Assembly (NCBI GenBank): GCA_016866305.1
Contig: VGMX01000005.1
Coordinates: 62,001 to 126,000 of the forward strand
DNA from: Chlorobiota bacterium
GTDB lineage: Bacteria > Bacteroidota > Chlorobiia > Chlorobiales > Chlorobiaceae
DNA: 64,000 bases
Direction of reading: 5' to 3'
Both the position numbers and the translations under genes were made by a program. Of the stretch, positions 1 through 8,544 are shown piece by piece. Numbering within the stretch: the first letter of the stretch is position 1; each line of letters opens with the position of its first letter. The notes beneath the pieces were generated by a model. The model did no database searches and had not been told where the DNA came from. It worked only from the letters and a program-made list of their open reading frames with translations.

Positions 1-557
1 GCGTCGAGCCACTCCTGCCAGGTTTCGGGTTCGAGGATCACCGGCATGCGCTGGTGGATGGGCCGCATGTCGGGGTTCGCCGCCGTGGTGATGATGGTGC
101 AGGAGGTGAGCGGCGGGCGCTCCTCCCCGGGCGGCTGCCAGCGGTCCCAGAGTCCGGCGAGCGCCATGGGGCGTTCGTTTGCGCGATGGATATACCAGGG
201 CGACTTGACACTCGCGTTCCGCTGATCGCTCCACTCGTAAAATCCGCTGACGGGGATGATGCAGTGGCGGCGGTTGAGCATGTGGCGGAAGTAGCGCCTG
301 CCGGCAAGCCCCTCGGTGCGGGCGTTGACGGGTCGGACCTTCGGCATGCTTTCGGCCCAGTGGGGGATGAGGCCCCACTGGGCGTTCGCAAGCACGTTTC
401 TGCCCTCGTCTCCGAGCAGCACGGTGATGGTGCTCCGGGGGGCGACATTGTAACCAGGCATGAAGTGGTAGTGCTCGTCCCGGATGAAGGGAACTCCGCC
501 TTCCCGCAGTTCGTCGAGGAAGCGCAGGAGTTCGAAAAATGCGAATCTGCCGCACAT
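1..557 (-). CDS. yedK: SRAP domain protein (YedK/HMCES family), 3' end cut by window edge
   Basis: SOS-response-associated peptidase family; relatives covalently trap abasic sites in single-stranded DNA through Cys2. The reading frame runs off the left edge of the window, so about 185 codons are visible of a protein usually 200-230 aa long. Seen in the translation: N-terminal MCGRF with Cys2 exposed after Met removal, the NART segment near residue 78, GFYEW with the catalytic Glu near 108, and IHQRMP with the conserved His near 168. The ATG at 557 is fixed by Cys2, which must follow the initiator Met. It is divergently arranged with the SRPBCC gene; the 66-bp gap presumably holds both promoters. 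Identification is firm from these motifs; the 3' end is unseen. Confidence 0.93.
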   Translation of the reverse strand, partial: MCGRFAFFELLRFLDELREGGVPFIRDEHYHFMPGYNVAPRSTITVLLGDEGRNVLANAQWGLIPHWAESMPKVRPVNARTEGLAGRRYFRHMLNRRHCIIPVSGFYEWSDQRNASVKSPWYIHRANERPMALAGLWDRWQPPGEERPPLTSCTIITTAANPDMRPIHQRMPVILEPETWQEWLD

Positions 558-623
558 CTGATCAGGGTTTTGTAGTATGTATGCTATAACGCTGCATGAT
601 GCTCTAAAACTTCCCTTGAACCT

Positions 624-1055
624 ATGGCACATATTTTTACTGAAATAACCATACCGGGTCCGCCTGCCGATGTCTGGCACGTGCTTGCCGACACGGCGGC
701 CTGGCCGGGGTGGAACCCGCTCGTCACGGCAGTGAAGGGTGTTCCGGAAAAGGGGGGTGTGATCCGCATCCGCCTGAAAGTCAGAATGCTTCCCGCGCTC
801 TGGGTTCCGGTCCGGGTTGAGACCCTCAGTCCTCCGGAGAGGCTCTGCTGGAACTTCACCCTGCCGTTCGGCTTCTTCCGCGCCGAGCACTGCTTTTCGC
901 TTGCCCCAGGTCCAGGCGGAAGCACCCGGTTCAGCAACACCGAACGGTTCACCGGGCTGCTCGGCGGTGCTGCGGGCACCATCATGAACCGCTTTTTCCG
1001 GGAGGATTATGCAGGCATGGATCGTGCACTTGCCGGGAGGGTTGCCGCCAGGTAA
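624..1055 (+). CDS. SRPBCC (START/polyketide cyclase-like) family protein
   Basis: 143-aa cytoplasmic protein with the helix-grip fold pattern of the SRPBCC superfamily. It opens with IFTEITIPGPPADVWHVLAD, then AAWPGWNPLV, a run of beta strands with LSPPERLCWNF, and a C-terminal helix (GTIMNRFFREDYAGMDRAL). These proteins bind hydrophobic ligands in a deep pocket; nothing in the sequence identifies the ligand. The gene stands alone. A GC hairpin (GCCGGA at 1070-1075 against TCCGGC at 1082-1087) just downstream lacks a T tract but could end transcription before korA. The family call is solid, the function unknown. Confidence 0.8.
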   Translation: MAHIFTEITIPGPPADVWHVLADTAAWPGWNPLVTAVKGVPEKGGVIRIRLKVRMLPALWVPVRVETLSPPERLCWNFTLPFGFFRAEHCFSLAPGPGGSTRFSNTERFTGLLGGAAGTIMNRFFREDYAGMDRALAGRVAAR

Positions 1056-1171
1056 GCTGTACGATCCATGCCGGAAAAATATCCGGCTTCCGGGGCTACG
1101 AACTGCCGCTTTTCAGGGTTTATATTGTATTGTAGGGCTATGCCGGATGAACCGTTTAACGCAGGAGAACC

Positions 1172-2869
1172 ATGCAGGATCTGTCGATGGTGTTCGAAGG
1201 AGCCGCAGGGCAGGGAGTGCAGACCATCACGAGGCTGCTCCTGCCCGCCCTGAAGCGGAGCGGTCTGGAGGTGTTCGCCTGCACGGAATTCATGTCGCGC
1301 ATCCGTGGCGGCAGCAACTCGACCGAGATCAGGGTGGCGTCAATTCCCCGGCGGGCGTACCTGAAGCGCATCGACCTGCTTTTTGCGCTCTCGACCCGAG
1401 CCAGGGAAAATCTCGGAGAGCGTATCGGCTCCGGCACGCTTGTTTTTGCTGATCCCGCGGAGTGCCCGCTTTTTCCCGAAGGCACCTGCATTGCAGCTCC
1501 GGTCAGGACGCTCGCGCTTCAGGCCGGCAGCCCGGTGTATTCGAACACGGTGGTGGCCGGCATGGTGTTCGGCCTGCTGGGACTGCCGCCGGAACCGCTG
1601 CAGGAAAGCGTCGGCAGGGCCTTTTCCCTGAAAGGGGAGGATATTGCGGAAAGCAACCGGCATGCCGCCATGCTCGGCTATGACTGGGGCGGAAGCTGTC
1701 CTGCCGGGGAGCGCCTTGCCCTGCCGGAGGTGCAGCCGAAGGAGGCAGGAGAGCTCATGATCATGGACGGCATCTCCGCACTCGGTGTCGGCACGGTAGC
1801 CGCGGGATGCAACTTCATCAGCTCATACCCCATGTCACCCTCGACCGGGCTCCTGACCTGGCTGGCAAGGCAGGCGGGAGATTTCGGCATCGTGGTGGAC
1901 CAGGCGGAGGATGAAATCGCGGCAGTCAACGCCGGTCTCGGTGCTTCATACGCAGGAGCGCGTGCCGTGGTGACCACCTCCGGCGGAGGGTTTGACCTCA
2001 TGCAGGAGGGGCTCAGCCTTGCGGGCATCATGGAACTGCCGCTGGTGGTCCATCTCGGACAGCGTCCCGGCCCGGCTACGGGAATGCCCACCCGCACCGA
2101 GCAGGGCGATCTCGGCCTCGTGGTGCATGCGGGTCACGGGGAGTTCCCGCGGGCGGTATTCGCGCCGGGAACGCATGAAGAGCTTGCAACGCTTGCCGGT
2201 CATGCGTTCGGGGTGGCCGCACGTTTCCAGATGCCGGCATTCATTCTCACGGACCAGTTTCTGCTCGATGCTGAAACAACGGTGGACGCCGATGCTCTCA
2301 GGCGTCTCTATCCGGTGGATGGGGTCACCGAAACCGGTGACGCCTACCGACGCTACGCCTTCACTCCTGACGGGCTGAGCCCGAGAGGTGTGCCCGGTTT
2401 CGGCAGCGGCGTGGTACGGGCCGACTCGCACGAGCATACCGAGGAGGGGCTGATCACCGAGCGGTTCGAACTGCGCCACAGGATGATGGAAAAACGGCTC
2501 GGGAGGCTCCGGACGCTCCGGGAGGAGGCGCTCATGCCCACAGCCATCGGCCCGGTCGGGGATGCCCGCACGCTTCTCGTGGGCTGGGGATCGAACCGCG
2601 GAGTGATCGAGGAGGCGCTCGAGCTGCTCGGCGAACCCGCCATTGCAGGACTCCACTTCCCGCAGGTGTTTCCGCTGAACCCTGCTGTCGCCACGCTCAT
2701 CGGGGATCGGAGGGTCGTGGTGCTGGAGAACAACGCCACCGGCCAGTTCGCCGATCTGCTGCTTCCGGAAACCGGCATTCGTGCGGCAAGGCGCATCCTG
2801 AAGGCAACCGGCGAACCGTTTTCCGTCGAGGAGGTTCTTGAAGCGTTACAGGAGGAGGTCAGGCCATGA
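1172..2869 (+). CDS. korA: 2-oxoacid:ferredoxin oxidoreductase, fused gamma-alpha subunit (2-oxoglutarate synthase type)
   Basis: 565 aa, the usual length of the fused subunit. Residues about 1-180 form the gamma domain (FEGAAGQGVQTITRLLLPAL, SRIRGGSNSTEIRV). Residues about 190-560 form the alpha pyrimidine-binding domain (SSYPMSPSTGLLTWLA, TTSGGGFDLMQEGLSLAG, LPLVVHLGQRPGPATGMPTRT). With KorB it would catalyse CoA- and ferredoxin-dependent interconversion of succinyl-CoA and 2-oxoglutarate. In green sulfur bacteria this runs reductively in the Arnon-Buchanan CO2-fixation cycle. There is no ferredoxin-like delta subunit nearby, matching the two-subunit kor form. The stop overlaps the korB start by four bases (ATGA), so translation is probably coupled. 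Substrate is inferred from family and context; a different 2-oxoacid cannot be excluded. Confidence 0.93.
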   Translation: MQDLSMVFEGAAGQGVQTITRLLLPALKRSGLEVFACTEFMSRIRGGSNSTEIRVASIPRRAYLKRIDLLFALSTRARENLGERIGSGTLVFADPAECPLFPEGTCIAAPVRTLALQAGSPVYSNTVVAGMVFGLLGLPPEPLQESVGRAFSLKGEDIAESNRHAAMLGYDWGGSCPAGERLALPEVQPKEAGELMIMDGISALGVGTVAAGCNFISSYPMSPSTGLLTWLARQAGDFGIVVDQAEDEIAAVNAGLGASYAGARAVVTTSGGGFDLMQEGLSLAGIMELPLVVHLGQRPGPATGMPTRTEQGDLGLVVHAGHGEFPRAVFAPGTHEELATLAGHAFGVAARFQMPAFILTDQFLLDAETTVDADALRRLYPVDGVTETGDAYRRYAFTPDGLSPRGVPGFGSGVVRADSHEHTEEGLITERFELRHRMMEKRLGRLRTLREEALMPTAIGPVGDARTLLVGWGSNRGVIEEALELLGEPAIAGLHFPQVFPLNPAVATLIGDRRVVVLENNATGQFADLLLPETGIRAARRILKATGEPFSVEEVLEALQEEVRP

Positions 2870-3735
2870 ACGACCGGCAAACCCGTTTCGACATGCCCCC
2901 GCACACCGACGTGGCCTGGTGCCCCGGTTGCGGCAACCACCTGCTGCTCAGGGCGGTGAAGGGAGCCCTGGAGGAGTGCGGTATCGACCCCCTGCGGCTT
3001 GTCATGGTTTCGGGCATCGGACAGGCGGCAAAAGCGCCGCAATACATCAGCTCACACATGTTCAACGGCCTGCACGGCAGGGCGCTGCCTGCAGCGCTCG
3101 GCATCAGGCTTGCGAACCGCAACCTCACGGTGGTGGTGGAGTCGGGAGACGGAGACATGTACGGTGAAGGGGGCAACCACTTCCTGCACGCCATCCGCAG
3201 GAACTTCGACGTGACCGTGATCGTGCACAACAACATGGTGTACGGCCTCACCAAGGGGCAGGCTTCCCCGACCTCGCAGACCGGCATGAAGACGCCGGTG
3301 CAGGTGCAGGGGGTGATGCTTGAACCCTTCAACCCGCTTGCCGTGGCCATTGCGCTCGATGCACCGTTCGTGGCGCGGAGCTTCGCGGGAGACGAGGCGC
3401 TCACGCAACGCATCATCGCCGAAGCCATCCGGTTCAGGGGGTGCGCCATCGTGGATGTGTTCCAGCCCTGCGTGATCTTCAACAGGCTGAACACCTACCA
3501 GTGGTTCCGCGAGCACACCGCTCCCGTGCCGGAAAGCCACGACCCCACAGACCGGCTTCAGGCCTTCGCGCTTGCCCTGCAGAGCGAGCCGCTGCCGCTC
3601 GGAGTGTTCTACCGCAACGAAAACCGGGCGCTGTACGAGGATTTGGTCGCCATTGCCGAAGAGCCGCTGTTCCGGCAGCCGCCACCGTCCCTGGAGGCCA
3701 TCGAGCGCATGCTCGGCCCTTTCCGGCAAGGCTGA
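2866..3735 (+). CDS. korB: 2-oxoacid:ferredoxin oxidoreductase, beta subunit (TPP-binding)
   Basis: 289-aa beta subunit. It shows WCPGCGNHLLLRAV with the cluster cysteines, the GIGQAAKAPQYI segment, the thiamine-diphosphate/Mg motif VESGDGDMYGEGGNHFLHAI (GDGD followed by N) and VYGLTKGQASPTS, all hallmarks of Kor/Por/Vor beta chains. It joins with KorA in a cytoplasmic heterotetramer that transfers electrons to or from ferredoxin. The start at 2866 overlaps the korA stop and is followed by a long frame ending 35 bp before the next gene. Length and motif order match korB of the reductive TCA cycle. No truncation is seen. Confidence 0.94.
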   Translation: MNDRQTRFDMPPHTDVAWCPGCGNHLLLRAVKGALEECGIDPLRLVMVSGIGQAAKAPQYISSHMFNGLHGRALPAALGIRLANRNLTVVVESGDGDMYGEGGNHFLHAIRRNFDVTVIVHNNMVYGLTKGQASPTSQTGMKTPVQVQGVMLEPFNPLAVAIALDAPFVARSFAGDEALTQRIIAEAIRFRGCAIVDVFQPCVIFNRLNTYQWFREHTAPVPESHDPTDRLQAFALALQSEPLPLGVFYRNENRALYEDLVAIAEEPLFRQPPPSLEAIERMLGPFRQG

Positions 3736-3770
3736 GGGGATATGCCTGTCAATCATACAGGAGAAAAACC

Positions 3771-4109
3771 ATGAGCGGACTTGACAACATGGCCTGCGAA
3801 CCGTGCCGGAAAGGCGCAGTCGCGCTCTCCGGAGAGGAGGTGGCGCAGCTGCTGCAGGAGATTCCCGGCTGGGAGGTGGAGAGCCTGGAGGGCGTGCCGC
3901 GTCTCGGGCGCACCTTCACCTTTCCCGATTTCCGGAGCGCACTTGATTTCACTCTCAGCGTTGGGGAGCTTGCCGAGCTTGAAGGGCACCATCCCAGGCT
4001 CGTGACCGAGTGGGGCCGGGTGCGGGTGGAGTGGTGGACCCATTCGGTGGGCGGCCTGCACCGCAACGACTTCATCATGGCCGCCCGAACGAGCACCCTC
4101 GCTGCCTGA
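3771..4109 (+). CDS. phhB: 4a-hydroxytetrahydrobiopterin (pterin-4a-carbinolamine) dehydratase
   Basis: 112 aa. The family core is visible: PGWEVESLEGVPRLGRTFTFPDFRSALDF, then GELAELEGHHPRL, where the conserved His-His-Pro forms the active site, and VRVEWWTHSVGGLHRNDF near the end. The enzyme dehydrates 4a-hydroxytetrahydropterin. In bacteria without an aromatic hydroxylase, homologues are also invoked in pterin or molybdopterin recycling. The ATG at 3771 follows ACAGGAGAAA, a good ribosome-binding site; a longer upstream frame exists but would overlap korB heavily, so I reject it. It may be the third gene of the kor operon (35-bp gap). No further gene is evident from 4110 to 4339. Confidence 0.88.
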   Translation: MSGLDNMACEPCRKGAVALSGEEVAQLLQEIPGWEVESLEGVPRLGRTFTFPDFRSALDFTLSVGELAELEGHHPRLVTEWGRVRVEWWTHSVGGLHRNDFIMAARTSTLAA

Positions 4110-4339
4110 CACAGGCTTGTCTGAGAGGTAGGGAGCTGGAGTGGAACTTGCCTGAGCCCCGTCTTTGATAAATTGCCAATGGCGCAATTTTTCAGTTCTT
4201 ATGCTTCATGAAATACCGTATTTTCCGGAATGCCGTAAAGCATGTTGCTGGTTCTCTTGAGCACTTGAGCAAGCCTCATGTTATGCGCCTTCATCCCATG
4301 TTGCAGTAAGAGAAACCGGTATAAGCGGAGAAACCCTGA

Positions 4340-4534
4340 ATGAGCAATCCTTTTTTCGATCATCCCGTACTCAACTCCCCATACACCTGTCCTTCACGGC
4401 ACTGGGAACTCGACGAACACGGCCAGCCTACCCGGAAGATCATCGAGACTCGCCGACCGGCGCAGTTCATCACGCCAAACTTGTGTATATATTTTCTATT
4501 TGCTAATATATTACACCAGATTGTTTTGCTGTAA
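4340..4534 (+). pseudogene. N-terminal relic of a type III-like restriction/helicase (Res) gene
   Basis: The frame opens with MSNPFFDHPVLNSPY, then PSRHWELDEHGQPTRKIIETRRPAQFITP. I recognise this as the conserved N-terminus of a large DEAD/DEAH-box restriction endonuclease family (about 1000 aa, type III Res-like). After roughly 45 codons, near position 4472, similarity ends abruptly in AT-rich sequence (CIYFLFANILHQIVLL) and the frame stops. The start has a normal site (GCGGAGAAACCCTG). The rest of the gene has been replaced by a terminator and an unrelated gene. Family recognition is from memory of the N-terminal motif and needs a database search. Confidence 0.65.
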
Positions 4535-4604
4535 GTAACCCCCCAAGTTGAAAGAGCATGAACCCCTCATACGCAGCGCTTATTGCATTGCCATTCTTCC
4601 GTGC

Positions 4605-4641
4605 TCCGGAATCCTGAAGAAATGGATTCCGGATTTTTTTT
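4605..4641 (+). terminator. Rho-independent terminator
   Basis: A perfect 10-bp stem (TCCGGAATCC at 4605-4614, GGATTCCGGA at 4624-4633) with a 9-nt loop is followed at once by eight T residues (4634-4641). It lies between the Res relic and the orphan gene at 4739, so it isolates that gene from read-through. Confidence 0.85.
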
Positions 4642-4738
4642 CGGAGTTCGCTTTGACCGGACCTTGGAAATTTCGGGTCGATCAGGCCTTGTTCTTTTCT
4701 GAAACGACTGTCCCCCAATCAAATCACAGGAGCAGACA

Positions 4739-5146
4739 ATGAGCAACTATCCCGTCACTGATTTTCAGGGAGATTGCGGCGAAAGTTCGCAGCAGGGACG
4801 CCCAAACAGTGTATTCTCTGCCAAAGGGCTGCAATGCAACGAAACCGCAAGTATTCTTGGCAATACCGATCTGAGTACGTGCATGCGCGCCAATAACGAC
4901 GCAAAAGTGTATGGCATAACCCTGACCGGTTCCCCCGGAATCTACGATTTTGTTGTCAATGTCGATGCCCAGGGCCCCCGTGGATTCGGTAGCGGCAGCA
5001 TGTATCTGGCTTTTACCGACGAGTCTGGCGATACCTACTACCTGTCGATCTACAGCAGCACCCGTTCGGTACACACGGTTCGGTACAACAGCGAGAAACC
5101 CGCCATCAAAAGGATATGGTGGAGCGACTACAGCTTTACCGTCTGA
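4739..5146 (+). CDS. Orphan hypothetical protein
   Basis: 135 aa, no family recognised. The ATG at 4739 is preceded by CACAGGAGCAGAC, a good ribosome-binding site. There is no signal peptide or membrane segment. The composition is rich in Ser, Thr, Gly and Tyr with alternating hydrophobic residues (IYDFVVNVDAQ, GSMYLAFTDESGDTYYLSIY, RIWWSDYSF), which suggests an all-beta fold such as a small sandwich. Three Cys lie in the N-terminal half. It sits just behind a strong terminator and the Res relic, consistent with a recently acquired cassette. An effector, lectin-like or structural role would be a guess. Confidence 0.55.
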   Translation: MSNYPVTDFQGDCGESSQQGRPNSVFSAKGLQCNETASILGNTDLSTCMRANNDAKVYGITLTGSPGIYDFVVNVDAQGPRGFGSGSMYLAFTDESGDTYYLSIYSSTRSVHTVRYNSEKPAIKRIWWSDYSFTV

Positions 5147-5228
5147 ACCTTTCCTCGTGATGCCAGTCATGCATTCCCGCACAATGTCATGACTGGCATA
5201 ATTCCTGTTTTCGTTCCGGCACTTCACT

Positions 5229-6296
5229 TTACAGGTGGAGACCGGCAGCATTCGCCTGTTTGGTTTCGTAAGGCTCCATGATGTAGCCGAGGCAATCCTG
5301 CAGGATAACCTTCACGTCGCGGGTGAACATCGACGGGACGACCGGCACCCTGGTGAGGATGCGGTTCCCGCTGAAAAGCAGGTAGTGGTCGGTGACGTCG
5401 CGGTTCTGGTTGTCGATGACAACGAGCGGCGGACGCCCGTTGCGATAACGTCCCAGTTCCGTTCCCCCGGGCACCCGCTCGAAATTGAGCGTTTCGAGGT
5501 CCTCACGAAAACAGGCATCGGTATCGTCGTCGCACGGGCCGAATCCGGGCCGGATGCCTTCGGAGAGGAGGATTCTTGCCGTGGTATGGAACAGATCGTT
5601 GTGGTGATTGGCCGGTGGTGTGAAAAAGCTTTCATCGGGCAGCTCGAGGCAGTGCCGGAGATAGTTTTCCACATGACTTGTCCCTGTCGCGTTGCCTGAA
5701 ACACCGCATTCAAGCGTGACCGCCGGGCATATGGCGGATAGTGCGACCGCAAGAACTTCGTGCGGTTCGGTAAACCAGACGATGGTTTTGCTGAACCGCC
5801 GCGCAAGCGAGAGCGACTCGTGGTCAAGCCGGTTGATACAGCCGTAGTGCGGGTTCCTGCCGGTGTTGTTGTGCAGGTCGATGCCGGCAATCGGATTCGC
5901 CCTCGATATTTCCGCCAGCACATGCCTCGCCAGCAGGTGTTCCGGATAACGTTCCCCCTGCCAGATGCGGTTGTAGTCGGTCTGCCCGTCGAGTTTGCGC
6001 ACGCCCCGTACCGCGGCGGCCACGTTGCCGACAAGGAGCAGCAACGGTCTCGGCAGCGGATACAGTGGAGCGCCATATCCGGCGAGGAGCTGCTGCATGG
6101 CGGCAAACCCGGTGGTTTCGTTGCCGTGCAGCAGGATCGAAACGAAGAGCGGCGAGCCTTTTTCGCCTCCGATACGGATAAGCGAAGGGCCCGGAAGGAT
6201 CGAATCGAGCCGGTCGATCGCGATTCCGGTGAAATTCTCCGGCAACCGGTCGAACAGATGCAGGCCGGGCGGATGAGAAAGGGTCAGATGCTCCAT
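5229..6296 (-). CDS. M14-family zinc carboxypeptidase / succinylglutamate desuccinylase-like protein
   Basis: 355 aa from the ATG at 6296. Zinc-ligand motifs of the M14 (AstE/aspartoacylase) family are visible: ILLHGNETTGF (His57 and Glu60), GIDLHNNTG with the third ligand His, and VTLECGVSG with a conserved Glu. Family members hydrolyse N-acyl amino acids or C-terminal peptide bonds. The start overlaps the 3' end of the GCS2-like gene by 13 bp, so the two are co-transcribed. A longer frame starting at 6392 is possible, but its extra N-terminus overlaps that gene and is basic and unconserved-looking. The pairing suggests synthesis and trimming of a gamma-glutamyl or similar compound; the substrate is unknown. 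Confidence 0.8.
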   Translation of the reverse strand: MEHLTLSHPPGLHLFDRLPENFTGIAIDRLDSILPGPSLIRIGGEKGSPLFVSILLHGNETTGFAAMQQLLAGYGAPLYPLPRPLLLLVGNVAAAVRGVRKLDGQTDYNRIWQGERYPEHLLARHVLAEISRANPIAGIDLHNNTGRNPHYGCINRLDHESLSLARRFSKTIVWFTEPHEVLAVALSAICPAVTLECGVSGNATGTSHVENYLRHCLELPDESFFTPPANHHNDLFHTTARILLSEGIRPGFGPCDDDTDACFREDLETLNFERVPGGTELGRYRNGRPPLVVIDNQNRDVTDHYLLFSGNRILTRVPVVPSMFTRDVKVILQDCLGYIMEPYETKQANAAGLHL

Positions 6297-7717
6297 TCGT
6301 GTACGGGGATGTTTCTTTGCTGGTTTTCGAGGTACGCCTCGGTCATCGCCCTGAAATCGGGGCCGTGCCGCCTGATGAAGGCTTTTTGCCACCAGGCGCC
6401 GTTCCTCTTCGTTGCGATGCGTTCCGAGAGAACATCGCCAAGGTAGTACTGCAGCTCCTGACGGCTGATTCCGCGTTCCCCGAGAGCCTGCATGGCTCCG
6501 GGAATCAGCCGTTGCAGGAGAAGCTTCTCCACCGGCATGGCGTTTCCGGAAGTCCAGGTGAGCAGCGCGTCAAGTCCGGAACGGGCTGCGGCATAAAAAT
6601 TCGTCCGGGCCTGTTCGAACGATATCGCGGCCTGCGGTGCTTCGGGCTGCAGGTACAGGATTGCGCCATAGAAAAAGAGGATATTGGCAACGATGTCCGG
6701 AATCGAGGGGCCTGCCGGAGGGACGCGATGTTCGATTCGCACATGCGGGCGGCCGTCCTTACCGAATCCTATCAGGGGGCGGTTCCAGCGCCAGATGGTT
6801 CCGTTGTGCAGCCGCAGATGGTTCATCAGGCTGAAATCCCCGTCGGAGGTGACCGGCAGCAGCACCGGGAACCCGTCGAGATTTTCGAGGAAGACCTCCC
6901 TGAGGGAATCGCGGACGTAATCACGCCCGAACGTGACGCGCGAAACCACTCTTCCGGAGCGGTCAGTGAAAGCCGGGGATTTCACGGCCTGTTCGAACAG
7001 GGGTATGCGTGTCTCGTCCCAGAGCTCCATCCCGAAAAGATAGGGTGAGTTTGCTGCGAGTGCGGCCATCGGAGCCGACAGCACATGGGCGATGTTGTAC
7101 ACCGCGGCCGCCCTGCTGACGGGAACCTGAAAGTGTATCTGCAGCGATGTCGTGGCCGCTTCGGCCATGACATCATGATGCACGACCTCCAGCGAGTCAC
7201 GGGTTCCCTCGATGTGTATTTTCAGCGGATGACGCGATCTCGAACGCAGGATTTCACGGTTCAGAGCATGATAGCGCTGCAGCGAAGAGATGTTCCGGAG
7301 CGACAGCATCCGGTCCTGCAGGGTCGGCAGAATGCCGATCATGAGGGTATGGCACCCCATGTCGCGTGCATTGCGGGTACAGCTGTTCCAGAGCTTCCGC
7401 AGCTCGCTGTTCAGGAACCCAGGCAGGCGATTATCAAGCGGATGCGGCGCGATATTGAGTTCGAAGTTGTATTTCGACAGCTCGGCGACAACCAGGGGAT
7501 TGCTGACCCTGCGGAGGAACTCCCCGTTTCTCGGTGCGGGATCGCAATGCCGGTCGACGAGCCATCCCTCGAGTTCGAAGCCGCACCTCTCCTGGCGATT
7601 GTCGAAGCGATCGGAGGAAAACCACTCCATCAGAATCCGCGTCTCCTTTCTCAGATTCCGGTGAAACTGCCGGAAATCATCTTCGCTGAACGCTGTTTTT
7701 GCAATTTCACTGCCCAT
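6284..7717 (-). CDS. GCS2-like carboxylate-amine ligase (glutamate-cysteine ligase superfamily)
   Basis: 477 aa. The N-terminal half has FELEGWLVDRHCDPAPRN, an acidic ATP/Mg motif typical of the superfamily, then NFELNIAPHPL and EGTRDSLEVVHHDVMAEAATTSLQIHFQV. The C-terminal half has FGKDGRPHVRIEHRVPPAGPSIPD. These match gamma-glutamate-cysteine ligase-like proteins of the GCS2/YbdK type. Such enzymes ligate an amino group to a carboxylate (often gamma-Glu) using ATP. It is the first gene of a two-gene minus-strand unit with the M14 peptidase. The 180-bp gap to the TPM gene at 7897 must hold divergent promoters. I did not find a glutathione synthetase here, so classical glutathione synthesis is not implied. 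Confidence 0.78.
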   Translation of the reverse strand: MGSEIAKTAFSEDDFRQFHRNLRKETRILMEWFSSDRFDNRQERCGFELEGWLVDRHCDPAPRNGEFLRRVSNPLVVAELSKYNFELNIAPHPLDNRLPGFLNSELRKLWNSCTRNARDMGCHTLMIGILPTLQDRMLSLRNISSLQRYHALNREILRSRSRHPLKIHIEGTRDSLEVVHHDVMAEAATTSLQIHFQVPVSRAAAVYNIAHVLSAPMAALAANSPYLFGMELWDETRIPLFEQAVKSPAFTDRSGRVVSRVTFGRDYVRDSLREVFLENLDGFPVLLPVTSDGDFSLMNHLRLHNGTIWRWNRPLIGFGKDGRPHVRIEHRVPPAGPSIPDIVANILFFYGAILYLQPEAPQAAISFEQARTNFYAAARSGLDALLTWTSGNAMPVEKLLLQRLIPGAMQALGERGISRQELQYYLGDVLSERIATKRNGAWWQKAFIRRHGPDFRAMTEAYLENQQRNIPVHEWSI

Positions 7718-7896
7718 CGATGACTGGTTATGGTCGGTCTGACCCAGAGAGTACCATAAACAATCTGGATAATGGAATCGTCAGTTGCAAATGATTTGCA
7801 GGAAGTTGTAAACAGGAAGCGGCGGATGTTAGCGGACAGAACGATTATATTCAGGGAAACCTCTGAATCGAACATCTTCGGACCCGGGGATTCCCA

Positions 7897-8544
7897 ATGA
7901 AACAAATCGTATCGGATCAGGACCGCAGTCACCTGGATACACGTGTCGCCGAGACGGAACAGCGCACCGGAACCCAGATTGTTTTGAGCGTCATCCAGCG
8001 GAGCGACGCGTATGCGGAACTGCCATGGAAAGCGTTTGCCTTCGGAGCCTCCGCCTCCGGCTTGATTTTTCTTCTGCTCTACCGGCAATTGTCCGGGCAG
8101 TATCATGATGTCCCCGCGCTCATCATGGCGGCAGGCATACTTGCATCCGGATCCCTTCTGGCGCTCCTGAGCGTCATGATACCACGATTTGCCAGATGTT
8201 TCCTGTCCGGCTATCGTGCTGAAGCGGAAGTGCAGCAGTATGCCAAATCACTGTTTCTGGACCGTGAGCTGTTTGCTACCCGAAAAAGGACAGGCATACT
8301 CCTGCTGGTGAGTCTGTTCGAGCGCCGGGTTGTCATTTTTCCGGACAAGGGTCTCGATGCGCATTTACAGGAAGAGGAGAGACGCCGGATGATCGGGGCC
8401 ATGACTCCGTTCCTGAAGCGGAAACAGATCAGGGAGGCATTCGAAGCCGGTCTGGACTGCCTTTCCCGCACACTGACAACCAGCGGCAGGGAAGTGCGTG
8501 ACAACGAGTTACCCGACCAGGTGATCGAGGAGGAGGGACTATGA
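7897..8544 (+). CDS. TPM-domain protein with central membrane hairpin
   Basis: 215 aa. The N-terminal part (RVAETEQRTGTQIVLSVIQRS) and the part after residue 110 (VQQYAKSLFLDRELFATRKRTGILLLVSLFERRVVIFPDKGL) match the TPM (DUF477) domain. It is interrupted by two hydrophobic segments at about 45-65 and 72-98. In this family the domain is associated with acid-phosphatase or assembly functions, for example photosystem II repair in plants and cyanobacteria. The stop overlaps the start of the next TPM gene by four bases (ATGA). A LemA gene often accompanies such pairs but is absent here. Confidence 0.75.
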   Translation: MKQIVSDQDRSHLDTRVAETEQRTGTQIVLSVIQRSDAYAELPWKAFAFGASASGLIFLLLYRQLSGQYHDVPALIMAAGILASGSLLALLSVMIPRFARCFLSGYRAEAEVQQYAKSLFLDRELFATRKRTGILLLVSLFERRVVIFPDKGLDAHLQEEERRRMIGAMTPFLKRKQIREAFEAGLDCLSRTLTTSGREVRDNELPDQVIEEEGL

